From contig ADNK01000314.1 in the NCBI GenBank assembly GCA_000320545.1, positions 2,501 to 60,000 of the forward strand: DNA of 57,500 nt, in the 5' to 3' direction. Shown piece by piece: positions 38,501 through 51,300 of the stretch; positions within the stretch are counted from its first letter, which is position 1; each line of letters starts with the position of its first letter. This DNA is from Bigelowiella natans CCMP2755. Its lineage: Eukaryota > Cercozoa > Chlorarachniophyceae. The notes below the pieces were generated by a model that was given only the letters and a program-made list of their open reading frames with translations, did not search any database and was not told the origin of the DNA. The position numbers and the translations under genes are program-made.

Positions 38501-38524
38501 GAGAGTAGTAAGACAGAAACATAG
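35136..38524 (+). CDS. Coiled-coil protein of about 1,030 residues
   Basis: Three exons in matching phase: 35136-35168 (MSKPDVSPYLE), 35230-35295 (KTLVKKRNIKSRFPDVNRPP) and 35522-38524. Residues about 45-830 are an almost continuous alpha-helical coiled coil with Lys/Glu/Arg/Leu heptads and few prolines; it includes repeated AEKDDVIAEKDQV-like segments (about 35850-35900). The C-terminal 200 residues are Ser/Gly/Pro/Lys-rich and disordered (about 38010-38524), with basic SPSRRQSRLERLRSSP and an acidic tail. No motor, kinase or membrane segment was seen. It resembles cytoskeletal or centrosome/ciliary scaffold proteins only in general type. The 3' splice site of exon 3 sits just after a (CT)n tract at about 35474-35512, and the same intron holds a (CA)n tract at about 35407-35444. 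Confidence 0.85.
35407..35512. repeat. (CA)n and (CT)n tracts in intron 2 of the coiled-coil gene
   Basis: CA run about 35407-35444 and CT run about 35474-35512; the CT run ends within about 10 nt of the exon 3 acceptor and can act as its polypyrimidine tract. Confidence 0.9.
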
Positions 38525-39412
38525 ATTTCCTATCCAATCGTACACCAGACAGTATTTCTTGAAGCAGGAGACTGCTAGGGTGTCATTTGGGAATCTAATA
38601 TTGACGAGTTTTGAATATTTACCTTAATGATGTGCACACGATGTTGCAGCATTGCGCTGATCCACAGACGCAATGATGGTGTCAGATCACGCTAGCGCTG
38701 CTAGCATCGGCCCAAGCACATGCAACTATTCTATCCTCCACACGACAGCAACACGCACACGCCCACACAGCATGGACGAAAGCAACGTAGTGCTACATGT
38801 GCATTCGATTCGATTCCTCTCTGTGTCACTTACACGGCGCAATATGCCAACACACCAATATACGAACAATTTTGTCGTGCTCACAAATGCTGACCATTGA
38901 TCGATCGAACAAGGTATTTCTGTGTGCTCGCTCGCCTAGTATAAGACGCATATGTAATGAATCGCATTAAATTTGTACAATGGTCATCCTAGTGCCACGT
39001 GGTACGGTGGTGCATGTTGTTGTTACAGCTGTAGCAGCAGCTAGTACATTGCAGCGCGTGGTACCGCTGTAGCCGCCGTACAATTAATAACCATAGCCAT
39101 CAATTGCTATATACTTCCTTGTGATGCATTGGCACTGCGACTGCGTGCCGAGCATGGCATTTCCGCAATTACATACAATGTAATGCAATGTAGGCTAGGC
39201 GCAGATGAGCTATGATGAATATCATGATCAGGATGCGTAGTGCACATGGGCCATGAGTACTTAGTCTGGATCGACGTGGTTATCAGCAATTTTGTGGTTG
39301 ATGCTGTGTGGAGCCTGCTCTAAAGCACACAGATGCCGCATAGCTTGTGGTTCTGAGAGATTCAGATTATAGGTAGGCTTTTTTTAATAAATGTCTAACA
39401 TAATTCTTTCTT
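38525..39412. other. Convergent spacer with spacer-repeat copy
   Basis: Lies between the 3' ends of the coiled-coil and FIRRM-like genes. It contains the repeat copy at 38942-39000; no gene is recognised. Confidence 0.5.
38942..39000 (+). repeat. Dispersed spacer repeat, copy 6
   Basis: TAAGACGCATATGTAATGAA, then GCATTAAATTTGTACAATGG, then TCATCCTAGTGCCACG. Strong match to copy 5. Confidence 0.72.
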
Positions 39413-42400
39413 CTAAGACATCTTAGCGCGCTTATTGCTTTCTGACATGCTCCTAGGGCCTGCATTGCTTAAAGAGATTACCGTTTCCAAGTCCTTCGAA
39501 TATTCTAAGATCCTTTTTCGAGCCCATGCTTGTCGTAGCACACTATTCTTACCAGCTTGTTTGGAGAGTTTCATCAACACCGCGATGCTGTTGCCAACAT
39601 CCTTCAGCGCCATTTCTGCATCCATAATGGTCGAATGTGCTACCACATTCGTGAAAGACTCTGATAATCCCTTGGAATATTGCCCCAGCCTCAGCCAATC
39701 TGATTTGGCATCATCAAATTCGGTGACAAGGCTCCTTGGGCCGTCTTTGAAATAAACGTGAAGCCTCTTTTTGCAGTTCTCAGGAATCATTGCAGGAATG
39801 TGAGATTTGTAATTGCACCGAGTAGTAAGCTTTGCGACAGAGTCGAGAGCCATTGTATTCACCAGGGATACATCGTGTAAGATTGATTTTTGTATTATTT
39901 GATGAATTTTACTGAGCATAATCCCTCCTTTGCTTTTCACATTTATCTTTCCACATTTTGGTAGAAACTCAATAATCGCACATTGAGCCAGTGAGCCACA
40001 ATCTGCCAATCGAGATATGCACGTCAAAGAGCTTATCAAATCGGTTTCGGGCAGTTGATCTATAACAACGCCAAATAATGTCAAGCTTTCTTCTATTAAA
40101 TCTTGCCAACCCATGCCGTCTGCTTTTCCATTTTGATGGTATTCGCACAGCCTTTTCAATAAGGAAGGAACTAATCTACCAACCTGCTGGATAATGTTCC
40201 CACTTATATTGTTATTCAGGAGAAACCTGCAACTTCCAGCAAGAAACATACATACTCTAGATAGGATAGAGACTGAGGATTGGGACATGGCTTTGCAATT
40301 TGTTACATTTGAAAGCTTTTCTATACACATTTTTACACAAGTAATAATGTACTCGGTCTTTATTTCCCCAAACTCAGCAGCTTCAGCGATAAATACAAAT
40401 TTCAATATGCAACAATAAGCATGAGAGCTCCAGGGGCCGCAGTTCAAAGAAGCTTTGAGGGTCTCAGTTACTAACCGTACTTTCACCTCTTTTGTTAGTG
40501 AGGAAAATAAAACAAGGAAAGCATCATTGAGACGACGAGTTTTAAGTTGCTCGAATTCCTTATCTCCATTCAAAGCAAGCAAGATTTGGTGTAACATACG
40601 ATGTTGCGTATTGCCGGGAAGGATTGAAATTACGTTCGCCCACCAATTGTGAGTGACGTGTGCACAAATTATATTGGAATGCCCAGAATACTTCCAGAAC
40701 AGCTTTTGCAGACCCTTGAATGCTTTAAGGCCATCGCCACTACTGCATGCTAAACGAGAGAGATCTGTGAGCGTCGTAACTATAAGCCAGAAGGACTCGC
40801 TTCTACTTTTCGAACATTCTTTTGATTCTGAATTCCCTAAAGAATTTCCAATCTGTCCTTCCATGGCCCAGCGATGAAGAATTAATCGAGCACACATGGT
40901 GTCATCTGTCAACGCTTCTAATATCCACTCAGTTGCTTCTGTACATAGGTAGAAAGATAGGTCTGGGCGGAAACTTGATGCAGATTTCATGATGAAGATT
41001 AGATGGAAAATTTGGATAAGCTTTGCAATCTCGCGATTATCGTATGGTTTATTCTCGATCGATGTTCCACAAAGAAGGTCGCAAATGCAGCGTATGAATT
41101 TCTTCCGAATGTCGGAGTCTCTGATCAAAAGGCTGCCAGTCAGGTCAAAAGCATCATGTTCTTAAAAGATTTACCTTGTTCCAATCTCTTTGCTGAGAAA
41201 GTCTATTGCAAACTTCTGCAAATACGGATAGAGATGGGTATGCAACATCTGTTCCGCAGCACCTCCAGCAATGTAACTCTCGTTTCCACAATATGGCAAG
41301 CAATACAATTTTGTACAGATTTCTCCGAACTTTCTCTGCCAACTTATCGAGGATAAAATAATCGCTGGAAATCTAAGCGCATAAACTAATTGAGCGAGAT
41401 AAAATTTGACAATTTTGAAGAAAACCTCAAGGTTGCTCATATTCTTCTGTCTATTGCTGCTAATCATACATGATTTTAATTTTTCGGTTGAACTTGAAAT
41501 TTTGTCGATTATCTGGTCTAGAATAGCTGCTCCAAGTTTCTTTGAGATATTTGCATGGGCCAATAACTTTTTCATGCTCTTCCACGGAATTGGGATAAGC
41601 GCCACGTCATTACATTTGTAGCTGATTTCGCAGAGATCGAGGCACTTCTTAAGAACTAATAAATAGCAAACAGAATTAATAACAACTTCAACTGACTCAA
41701 GACAGAGAAAACCTTCATCTACGCAAAGCTCCATGTAATCCTAAAATAGAGTTGAAGCTCAATGATTTTTCAAGAATCACATAAAGGAGTTTTACTTCTT
41801 TTCGCTGTATCTCCAGACTGATGGCATCTGTATAAGAATCCCAAATTTTAATGCAGACTTTCCGCAGATGTAAGAAGCTTTTCACGAGAGGCTCCGTATC
41901 CAGATCTTTCACAGAGGAATTTCGGCGACCCAATAACTTGATTCCTTTTACGATTGCCTTTAACAAATATTCATCAAAACCTCAAAATAGCAAGTTTCAT
42001 GTTCTGGTTGCCTCACCCTCACATTTCTGAAGACAAGAAACATAATGCTTGTAAATGCCTCGAAAAACCCTGTCTTAAATTTTATTTTTTCCAGAATTTT
42101 AGCCTGAACGTTGTCCTTGTCCAATTTCATGGATGGAAGCGACCCATGGCACATTTGGTCCAGCAAGTTTACGACAGAAAGGACATTCTTAACACACAAC
42201 CACACGAATCTCTTAGGAACTGAATGTGTCAAATACATAACACTTAAAGAGACCTCAGAATATGGTTTAAGCGTCTGAAGCTGGCAAATCTTCGCATCAA
42301 GATTTTCCCCCATCATTTTGAAAAGATTCTCCACCTCCAGTTTACCCTATGTATTGAACTCAAGCTGACTTTCGAACCACATAGCCAAGAAAAACAAACC

Positions 42401-42498
42401 TCTTTGCAAATGCTGAGAAAGGCCTCACTAGATCTCGCTGAGCGAAAGCGATCGGCCATTCTATCGCAAAAGGAGTCAGGACACGGGGCTCCCTCCAT
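39413..42498 (-). CDS. FIRRM: FIRRM / C1orf112-like (DUF4487) alpha-helical repair protein
   Basis: FIRRM (also called FLIP in plants) partners the AAA ATPase FIGNL1 to remove RAD51 from DNA and limit crossovers. Proposed start MEGAPCPDSFCDRMADRF at the complement of 42496-42498, then exons NLFKMMGENLDAKICQLQ (about 42330), VKSFLHLRKVCIKIWDSY (about 41870), a large exon with IPIPWKSMKKLLAHANISKK and FFKIVKFYLAQLVYALRFPA (about 41170-41740), and the last exon (39413-41128, about 570 codons). About 950 residues, all helical and HEAT-like; human FIRRM is about 850. Family-like points are the WK----L block, the FFK--KFYLA--V block and a C-terminal stretch (about 39760-39900) of the type LH--SLVN-MALDSVAKLT followed by IPENCKKRLHVYF. 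The identification rests on pattern and length rather than a hard motif, so treat it as probable. Confidence 0.6.
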
Positions 42499-42858
42499 CA
42501 CTATGGCCGGCAAACCTAGGCGGTGCTTCTTCTGCTTCTTTCTCTTTTCCCCTTTTCTCGAGTTTTCACAGTTCGTGAAGGTTTGGCGCGAGCCTATTTG
42601 TTTTCTCTCCCAGAGTCCCAGAGAGTGTCGTATCTCGGGAGAATCTCGAAAGGAATAATACACAAGCAGAAAATCGCAGGAAATGCCCTGCGTTTTCTGC
42701 CAGCTGGTGAAAATACACCTCCGCCGTCCCAGCTCGAAACCATAGAGCACCTTCGCGCCTGATGAGGACAGCATAATACGAGTAGCGGAATATACGGATT
42801 ATCAGCCTGAGCTGTAGCTAAACATCAACACTCTAGTACACAAGAGTAGGGACAAAGA
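42499..42858. promoter_or_regulatory. Bidirectional promoter region, FIRRM-like / MED18
   Basis: Only 360 bp between the two outward start codons, the tightest divergent pair in the window. An open minus-strand frame crosses it but looks like an upstream extension of the FIRRM-like exon rather than a separate gene. Confidence 0.5.
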
Positions 42859-43904
42859 ATGGCTTCGCGCAGCAGAAAGAAAAAGGAGGTAACTCATCTA
42901 GTATTACTCAGCAAAATCGTAGTGCTCATCGGTTGGCTATAAATCACAGGTTTCAGCATTTTTATGCTCGCTATATGCACATGTAAACGGTACAATCCAG
43001 CCACCATCAGGTTGCCATCTTGAACCCTACCAGAATTCGGATACAAAATCGCACCTAATTCACAAAATATCATAGGCGGTGGAAAGAAAACCAAACTGCA
43101 GGAATTTATTCGAATAGTGAGGGCCATTTGCCCTAATGCAAAAAGTGAACTTCCACTGAACCACTATGAGTTGGTGTTTAAACCGCGAAAGGGCTCGGCT
43201 TCAAAGATACATCTTTGGTGTGATCTGATTGCAGAGAACAAGCAAGATGGCGACACATCTTACAATTTAAGCAAAGAATTTAACATGCTGCAATACAGCC
43301 GACCGCTGCCTCAACAAGACCATCAATGCTTCGTGAGAGGGTTTGATTAAAAAAAATCTTATTTAACGCAATAATTCTTTTTATTACATAAATAGATATG
43401 ACACCGCGTCGAAAGTAAGCCCAAACTTCGGAAGCTTATTGGCATTTCTGAACTACGAATTCGAGTATGAATACGTCGCCAAGGGGTTGCTCTTTAGAAT
43501 CAATCCTAATACTGAGGTGAATGAAATTTACATTCACCAAATTGTCCATTTCAGCACATGGCGATTATTTCTCTTCAGATTAAAATCTACCAGACCATGA
43601 AGATAGTGGAAAATAAGTATGAAGAGTGGAGCAGAGACTTATCGAAGGAGGGAGGAAATAGTGCAAAAATGAAGGTCAAGTTTACATGGGGCCAAGAAAG
43701 ATGGTAATTAAAATCACCTATAGTCCATGCATCACATGATGCGAATGATGCTTTTTTTTTTTTCGTAGGTGGATTGTAGAATTACGTTCAACGTGCAAAA
43801 AACCGGGAAATCTAATGGAGACAGAAAAAAACCTGAAAAAAATGGCTTCTGCCTTTCAAGATTACGGTGAATTCTACGCAAACATCGCCAGAGCTAAGAA
43901 CTAA
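42859..43904 (+). CDS. MED18: Mediator of RNA polymerase II transcription subunit 18
   Basis: Head-module subunit of Mediator, bound to MED20 in known complexes. Five exons. Exon 1 is MASRSRKKKE; the main exon (about 43079-43340) gives KLQEFIRIVRAICPNAKSEL and VFKPRKGSASKIHLWCDL and ends CFVRG. Exon 3 (about 43397-43515) carries GSLLAFLNYEFEYEYVAKGL then LFRINPN, matching the MED18 core (FL--MGFR-DHEFVAKGHLFR). Exon 4 starts IKIYQTMKIVENKYEEW (family: KIMVYKI-R). Exon 5 begins WIVELRSTCKKPGNLMETEK and ends in KN-TAA at 43902-43904 (family: YLVELSV-AP). Splice phases agree throughout. The family-like core and overall size are both normal. It shares a short divergent promoter with the FIRRM-like gene. 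Confidence 0.85.
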
Positions 43905-45136
43905 GTAGCAGGCTGGCACATGATGTGTGCTAATTCGTGAGAATCAACAGCGTTCATCCATTGAATTCGTGAGCGCGTTCGGTGAGTTTCTTTGGGGTGC
44001 GTGAAAAATCACGGCGGGCCCATCACAGCAACAAGCCTCACGTTTTGCATTGCAACGATGAATTCAGCCGATAGGGATTCCCGCGTCGATGCAAACAATG
44101 GGCACACGTGTGTGTGATGTGCATACACGTAACATGCCCAATGTCGTCCACTGTGTCCGCAGTGTAATAATTTGGAACATGAGCACGCTATGAAAATGCA
44201 GCCCCAAAGTTTGTGCGTGCGGCCGCTGCACGCAGTAAAAGTACATTCTATCTGTGCGCAGTAGGTACACTTGATGAAGCTCGCGCAAGTTCTGAGAGCT
44301 GCGAGCGGCTTTTATTGCACACGCATTTGCAAAGTCGGAACAGCCCGCAAAACCGTGCGGTGTCATGCACATGAAATTTTCTCACATTGACATGTGTCCA
44401 CGATCACACATCTTGCGCCGAGTTGTCATTGGCGGATGTCAACGTCACACCGAGACATTTGGCGTGCGATGTTGGCGAGAACGTGTGGACGACAACAATG
44501 GACAGCACAAAGCGAGACTAAATGGATCATGGTTCAAAGCCTGCCGTCCCCGCACTGCAAGCGAGTTCATTGGATGGTAGGTTACACCTAGCTAGTTTAG
44601 TTGTAAACGCACGCAAATTGATTTGTGCCATGCCATGCATCAGTTTTTTGTCTATCATCATACGGAAGATTTAAATTCTAACGGCATGATTGCACAAGTT
44701 AGGCACAATATGTCACACAAATAGACACAGTAATCCTATGTGTCGTAGAATGTGAGGAGTCTTAGAAATACCCGCAATTCGCATGACTCATAATTAAATC
44801 TGGCAATATGTAGTAATTTGTACATCAAAAATAGGCGTGGATCGATGAAGCATCACGGAAGTAACTCAATTAAGCCTTGAAATGCAAGCAACTTCCGCGC
44901 TATCGTTAGTCTTGCATATTCGATAGATAGGCATGTGATTAGTTAACTTGATGCAAAGGCGTATGAAAATCACGTCGAACATACATATATGCAAAAAGGT
45001 CACAATTCTATATCTAACTAAAACCAATTTAAAACAATTCAAACCATCTCAATGGTACGATTCCCCCCCCCCTCTCTCTACTGTGTGTTTGTATCTTGTC
45101 CAACTACTATTAGACATATTTTCCCTATATGTCGTC
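43905..45136. other. Convergent spacer, no gene recognised
   Basis: Lies between the 3' ends of MED18 and the CRIPT-like gene. The open frames at 44064-44372 and 44365-44591 overlap on opposite strands and look like composition only. No clear spacer-repeat copy was found. Confidence 0.45.
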
Positions 45137-45766
45137 TCACTTTCCACACATGAAACACCCTCCTTTTCGGGCGCAGCCGTTACAGAGATAGGCTTCTGAC
45201 CCTCCATTTCCCATTCCAGCAGAAGAGTTGCAAAGGCAACATTTGCCAGAGTTTCTAGAAGATGCTCGCGCGCATGATTTGCACATCATAGCGGGATTAG
45301 AATTTGATGCCGACGAACTACCGCAAGCCGCACATTTCTTAGTGTTTCCTTTTGGACCATGAGCTCTGCAGTACCATGCCCGACATGTTGGTTTTGGCTG
45401 GCTGCTGCCACCATTCTGACTGCCGGAGTTCCTTGAAGCAGCCCGGGTTGGATTTAATCGACTTCCCCCGTATGTGCGCCTTGATGCGGCAGGAGTGCTT
45501 CTACTGGCCCTGCTAGCTTGTTGGTCTAGCCGGGAAGCGCATTTCTTTTCATGCGCTGTGATTTCCGCCCTCCAGCAGAATGGCTGGAGGCCTCGAATCT
45601 TCCTCTTCGTCCTTCTCTGCTGGCTTTCCCAGATCCATTTCAGCCCGTGGTACTAAAATGGCGGATTCCGACTACGACGCGTACCGAAAGACTTAGTGCC
45701 TGTAGCCATTCTGATTCGAGGACCGGTCCATGCGACTATTTCCCCTGATTTTGTTTCAGCTCCCAT
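45137..45766 (-). CDS. CRIPT-like Cys-rich zinc-binding protein (start unresolved)
   Basis: An open frame from 45652 down to TGA at 45137-45139 has no early ATG. It encodes a basic Ser/Arg-rich N-terminal half (ASRASRSTPAASRR) followed by a dense cysteine module: CRAWYC, KKCAACGSS, MMCKSCARAS, KCCLCNSSAG, AYLCNGCARKGGCFMCGK and stop. The end matches CRIPT (C-IC-----YC--CAYKKG-C-MCGK), a small zinc protein first described as a PSD-95 partner and now linked to minor-spliceosome assembly. Here the protein is longer, with an extra C--C pair. In the same frame an ATG at 45766 opens MGAETKSGEIVAWTG but meets TAG at 45653-45655 (complement), so either a short intron removes the stop or translation begins elsewhere; ATG in another frame at about 45634 (MDLGKPAEKDEEEDS) is a second candidate first exon. 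Confidence 0.62.
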
Positions 45767-46223
45767 CCTTGCCCCCCTATTTCGTCCGTTTCGTTTTGAA
45801 ATATTTGAGAACGGTCCAAGCGTTTCTTAAAATTGACGTGCTAAAGCGCTAGAGACTGGACGAATTCGGTAAAAAATACCTTGAATTTTTTCCGTCAAGC
45901 CATCGAACACAATTATTACAGTGTATTTTAGATCTATCCATACAGGCTTGTACATTATTCGAGTTTCCGCAGCTCCGCAGCCTAGATCTAGATCTATTTC
46001 TAATGATCTAGATCTACAGGCCTGTACGAGTGATTTTCTTTTTTGGGCCTTGTCGTTGTACGAGTTCTTCAGTTGAATTTTGAAGTTGGCAAAGAAAAGG
46101 CACCGAAAAGAACGTGAATCACTTTCAATGCTGGAGAGTCTCTCGAGATCCTCCTCCTAATCTCTCGGCTCTACGTCGATACTTCCAATACGGTAATCAC
46201 ATTTCTCTGATGATGTCCAGTCC
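45767..46223. promoter_or_regulatory. Divergent spacer, CRIPT-like / thioredoxin-fold giant
   Basis: Contains repeated AGATCT words (about 45984-46016) and short palindromes such as TACAGGCCTGTA near 46015-46027. No gene seen. Confidence 0.4.
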
Positions 46224-48158
46224 ATGAATGTCTCTCAAAAAGTAACAGACTGGTAACTGTGGAAGCAGGAATCGATTTGTCTTCTTCTATTCATTTAGGA
46301 AACCTTCTGTTCAGCCGCGTAGCCCCAATCCGCCATGACCCCCATCTCCACAAACAATGCTGTTCAAGTTTGAGTAGGGGTCTCCATCAAACATGTCAGG
46401 CTGGTATTTTTGGGGAAAGGTCATCATTTTGTACATTGAGGTCAGGCTCGCGTGTAAAAATGTCTTTTCCATCAGCCGAAGCCTCAGCTTGCGGATCCGA
46501 TAGAAGTTTCATATCCAAAAATTGCGATCACCCCTAGAGATGATCCGCAAGCAGATCTTAAAATTACCGGTACACCGCACAAGCCACTTCAGAAGGGTAT
46601 TCCAACCATTGAGGAGAAAAAGGAAGACCATAAAAAACGTGCTCGGCCAAAGCTTCTGAAGAGTGTGAAACATCTCTTCAAAGACTGTGAGCCCGGACTT
46701 CATTTTCTCGAGGAAGGTTTGACACCGGCGGAAAGAAAACCATCAGGGTTCCATGTTATCGTGGTCGAAAGCAACGATCCCGTATACATAACGCACATGA
46801 GATTGAAATTATTAAGCCCAGTCGAATCGTGTCAAGTTTTCCTAACCAAGGACTACACCAACGCCAAGAAGATTTGCTCCGAATTGGAAAATGAAACCTC
46901 CGTATTTCATGAGGTCACTTCTGTCCATTGTTGATCGACTGGCCTGACTAACTACATGCTATATTTAGAATCACCAAAAATGGAAAAACAAGCCTGGAAC
47001 ACGGTTAGCAGTATGGAAAATAAAGCGTAGAGATCCAATAAAATGTATAGTCTTTAAAATTTGCATGGAGAAGGACCACTGGCAAAGTAGCAGGTTCTCT
47101 CTGGTGCCAACTAAGTCTGTCAGTCATATATTTTTGGTTGGTATGGAAAAAGCAGAGTTGGATTCCGACCCTGAAAAGGCTAAAATGGAGTTAAAAGCAA
47201 TCATAGATGAAGAAAGAGATCGCTTCTCTCAGCATAAATCTATACGTAAAGGTTATTCCACGGATCATGAGGAGGTGTTTGCTGGGATAAAAAGGCGCAC
47301 ACCGATTCTCCGAGATTACTCCAAACTCGCTAGTCACATGGGCACGAAAGATAAGATAATTTTCCTCATTGAGAACGAAGGAAAAAATAGAGAAGAAATA
47401 TCATCAAAGTTGAAAGAAGAAATATCATCAAAGTTGAAAGAAGCAATGAATCGAGCAATCGATCATCGAGTTTTCTTCTCTGCAGTGTTTAGAGTGAATA
47501 CGAAAGTTCTTGAGAAGAACTGTGACTCCGACTCTTGTGACTCCGACTCTCGAACGATGCTGAAGATAGCCAAAAGGATACTTAAAGGAGCTCCTAGCTC
47601 TATTGACAAAGACGGCATCATTCTATGCATGTCCCAGGGAAAAGACGATAATAATTTTGGTACTTACGATAAAATCACGTACTCTCCTACGAATGTTCAA
47701 ACTGCGGGCGAGATCCCTGAACGCTTGATGGAACTTGCCAAACATGAGAGTGAGAGCGATAGCGTACTTCCAGTGAACGTGCTTTATCATGGAGGAATTC
47801 ATGCCTCGGATAAGGTAGCTGGACGTGTTCGAATGTGTGCGCTTTTGTTGGGGGGGGGGGGGGATTGTATTTGTTCGGAAAGATAGAGATAGAGGGTGAT
47901 CGTTCTCTGCGTCAGTATTAACGAAAGTCCTCGTGAAAAGGGTGACCTCGGTGAAGGCATAGAAAGTTTGACAAGGGAAAATTTCGAGGAGAAACTCTTA
48001 AAAAAAGGCGGCCATACCTTGCTCTTTGTTGGTCGCAATTTCACACATATTTCACACACACCAAAAACACAGACATCAAAATTCTGACAATTTTGGGATG
48101 CTGTATATAATTGTACATAAAAGTACACCCGGACACTCTGCATACTGCGTACAAAATA

Positions 48159-48226
<68 letters not shown>

Positions 48227-48328
48227 AACGCATATTTGGGTAAAAAGACATAATATAATTGATGTGTAGTATACATGTATGTTCCTCCTTTTCTGCATAG
48301 ATACAATAATACCCTCTTACAGCATCTC

Positions 48329-48363
<35 letters not shown>

Positions 48364-51300
48364 CCTCTCTCTATTTGCCCTTGTTACTGTTTTCGTGTTC
48401 CACATTCGTCTTTGTTAGGAACATCTCGGAACGACGAGAGTGTCACGCGCATCGTCTCTCAAATCGAAACGATATTAGCTGGGGCTATTAAAGCTGGGGA
48501 TATACGATTTGCAAGGTAACGAAGAGCCACCCTGTGACAAAGAGATAAGAATTTATGGAAAGGATTTACTGTGCTAAGATCATCTTTTGTCGATATCGAT
48601 GCTTCCTGGAAAGCCTTCATTGCTTGTTTTTGGTCAACAGACTTGATATCGTGGATGGGTTCCCTAAAAGAGTATCCAGGCTTAGGTCTGCTCTTTATCG
48701 TCATCGCTCTTGCTGTTGTGGGCCATAGTATTCTCTCTGTATATCCTGTTGAATAGTTATTTTCTTTGTGTATCCTAGTGATATTGCATCTAAGTAGTAC
48801 CCCGTCTGCTTCTTTCCCTCTTACATAGAATACCTAGGTATCTATCGAAGAATCTCAGCTCCAAAGATTGGCGCCATGAGGACATATTCCCTACTTTGGT
48901 CTGGTATAAGGACGGAACTATCGATAAGGTAGGCGTGGTTTGATGATCTGTACAATGCTTGTTGCCAATGTCGCATCACACAAGATCAATGGTGTACCAC
49001 CCATAAAACGGCCATATCATCACCTTCCTCAATGGTTGTATCTTAGAAAAGAACGGCAGCACTGATGACCTTGCTGAAGGAGAAGAATGAATTAGAGCTG
49101 TCTTCACCAAAGAGAATTATTAGAGTTGAGACTGACCCCGGTTTGGATGACCCTGAATCTGCCCCCCGAAAGAAAACGGCATCTCAAGGAGAACAAAACT
49201 TGGCGCAGGGCTTGTCAAGAATGATTCTAAATTGTAGGGGATATATGAAATCATCCAATAATGCAAATACAACTTTTCGGATATCACAAACACCATAGAA
49301 CACCACGCATTGCCAGCTTGTTCACTAAAATGATTCATTGTTTAAAGCTGATCCCAAACTGCTGTATGGCGTTACCGACTATGCTACACGCATAACCAGC
49401 GATGCGCACGTGGTAGGCTGCTGTTTCAAAATTTAAAACTATGGCGATACCGATATGATAGTCGTGTGAATTGTGGTCGAGGTTCTTTTTGTTAAGAAGA
49501 TTAAGAAGAAGGACGATGCTGAAGGCGAGGTGCAGGAGGAGGAGGAGGAGGAGGAGGAGGAGGAGGATGCTAAACACAGGAAGGATGTAAACATTTGAAT
49601 ACAAGTAATGTGTACGCACTGGCTGGCTCCTAAAATCCTATGTTAAAACGCAGATACAGCAAGTGTTCTCGGAGATGGCGGAGGAATTAACGGTTCAAGG
49701 TGAGCCTGGATTATATATGTCTGAATTACATGAGGACGTCAAAATGAGACCGTTCCTAAGACAAAGAAGCCGCTCGATGCAATGTAGAAGAAAAATCGAA
49801 ATAGGAAGAGTCAGAGCGACATCTCTACGACGAGCCCCTAGTAGTGATGACGATGGTAATGACTGCGATGCTGCTTTGAAGAGGCCTTGGAACGATGAAG
49901 ATTCCTTCAACCGAAGCACGGATGGCAAAACTATATTCGACAGATCAATTTCAGAGTTTTCGCCTCCTTCAAATAGAAAAGGAGGACGAGTCCGTCTACG
50001 GTTTGGGGGAGGCACTAACAGTACGACACACAAAAGATCTGCTTCTTCCGGTTCCAGACCTTCCCGTAGCAACAAGCAAGGGAACATCTTTAATGATCGG
50101 AAGCGGCATGGAATTTGGCCGCCTCGGAAAAGTATGCATACTTTCATAGTCTTCTGAGCTATATGATGATTTTTGTTGTGTATGGATGATTAAGCACTGG
50201 AACTCATTACGCTTCTTATTTAGGGGAGGCGAAAACCACCGCCACCACCACCGGAAGCAGCACCAGCACCACCAACAGCAACAGTGCCGTCCCGTTCCCC
50301 CCCAGCAGCAAGAGCGTCGACGACGCTGAAACTGCTACCCCCCCGTCGAATTTTCGGGGGTTCGGTTTAGGCGCGAGGGTGGTCTCCCCAGCAGCGAAAG
50401 GCATATCACCAAAAGAGATAAAACGGACCCTTGTTGACCCACCGGAAACCAAGGTCCCTGCTGTCCCTCCTAGTAAGCACACCCCCCCCCCCCCCCCCCG
50501 AGATCAAGATCAAATCGCAAAAATCCTCCATGAAATTGACGTTTCACAAGCTTTCTCCTAGCCATCCAGGTATAGTAGGGATTTGTGGAACGAGGAGGGG
50601 GGGGATGGGAACGACATGATTCGGCATCTCTTTCTCTGCCCGTTCTTTTGTGAATAGCTAGAGTTTTCATGCTGTCCTTTTGAGCCGTCACCAATGAACT
50701 TTACGCTACGGCTTTTCAATATACTCTTCAGAGTTTCAAAAACTCCTCAAGTCTATCCCTGAGGCGCCGGATACAAACAAGTGCCCAGTTCTTGCTATAT
50801 TTCACAGTGTGAAGACGGGAAGTAAACCCGCAACCCTTAAGTATTTGTGCGATAAAAATGGAAAGGAACTCAACAAAGAGCAACTTGACGCATTTCTTCA
50901 AGCATTTCAAGAAGGTAATAGTTTCTAGGAGTAGCCAGCACCTTTTAGGTGGAGGTCGTTGAGCTGCGATGAATGAGCCCTCATTCCTGCGCTCAAATAG
51001 GCAAATTAGACCCCAACCTACGAAGCCAAACCAAAAAAGACCTGGAGGCTGAGATCGGGAAAGACCTTCAAGAAGACCCTGAAAGCAAAGACGGGGAGAA
51101 CAGGATTATGTTCGAAAATACTGGTGTCTTCCATGCGACTGGCAAAAACTTAATTGGCATCAACAAAAGGGTATGGAATAGAGAACCATCTCCCCACCCA
51201 CAATGCCCCGCGAGCACTAAGTGTGACGATTTGTGCTCGTCAGACTTCTGAACGTTAGTTGTACCATGATAATAACCATCACAGCATCATTGCGTTCTCA

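Noticed and set aside
47847-47886. G-run near 47851 reading into an open end of the exon
   Set aside because: The exon fits a GTAGCT donor at 47815; the G-run lies in the intron, so the frame after it is not protein.
48571-48756. Membrane helix (GLGLLFIVIALAVVGHS) and stop at the end of an exon
   Set aside because: Not taken as the gene end because the next exons continue a thioredoxin-like fold in phase; it remains a possible alternative isoform.
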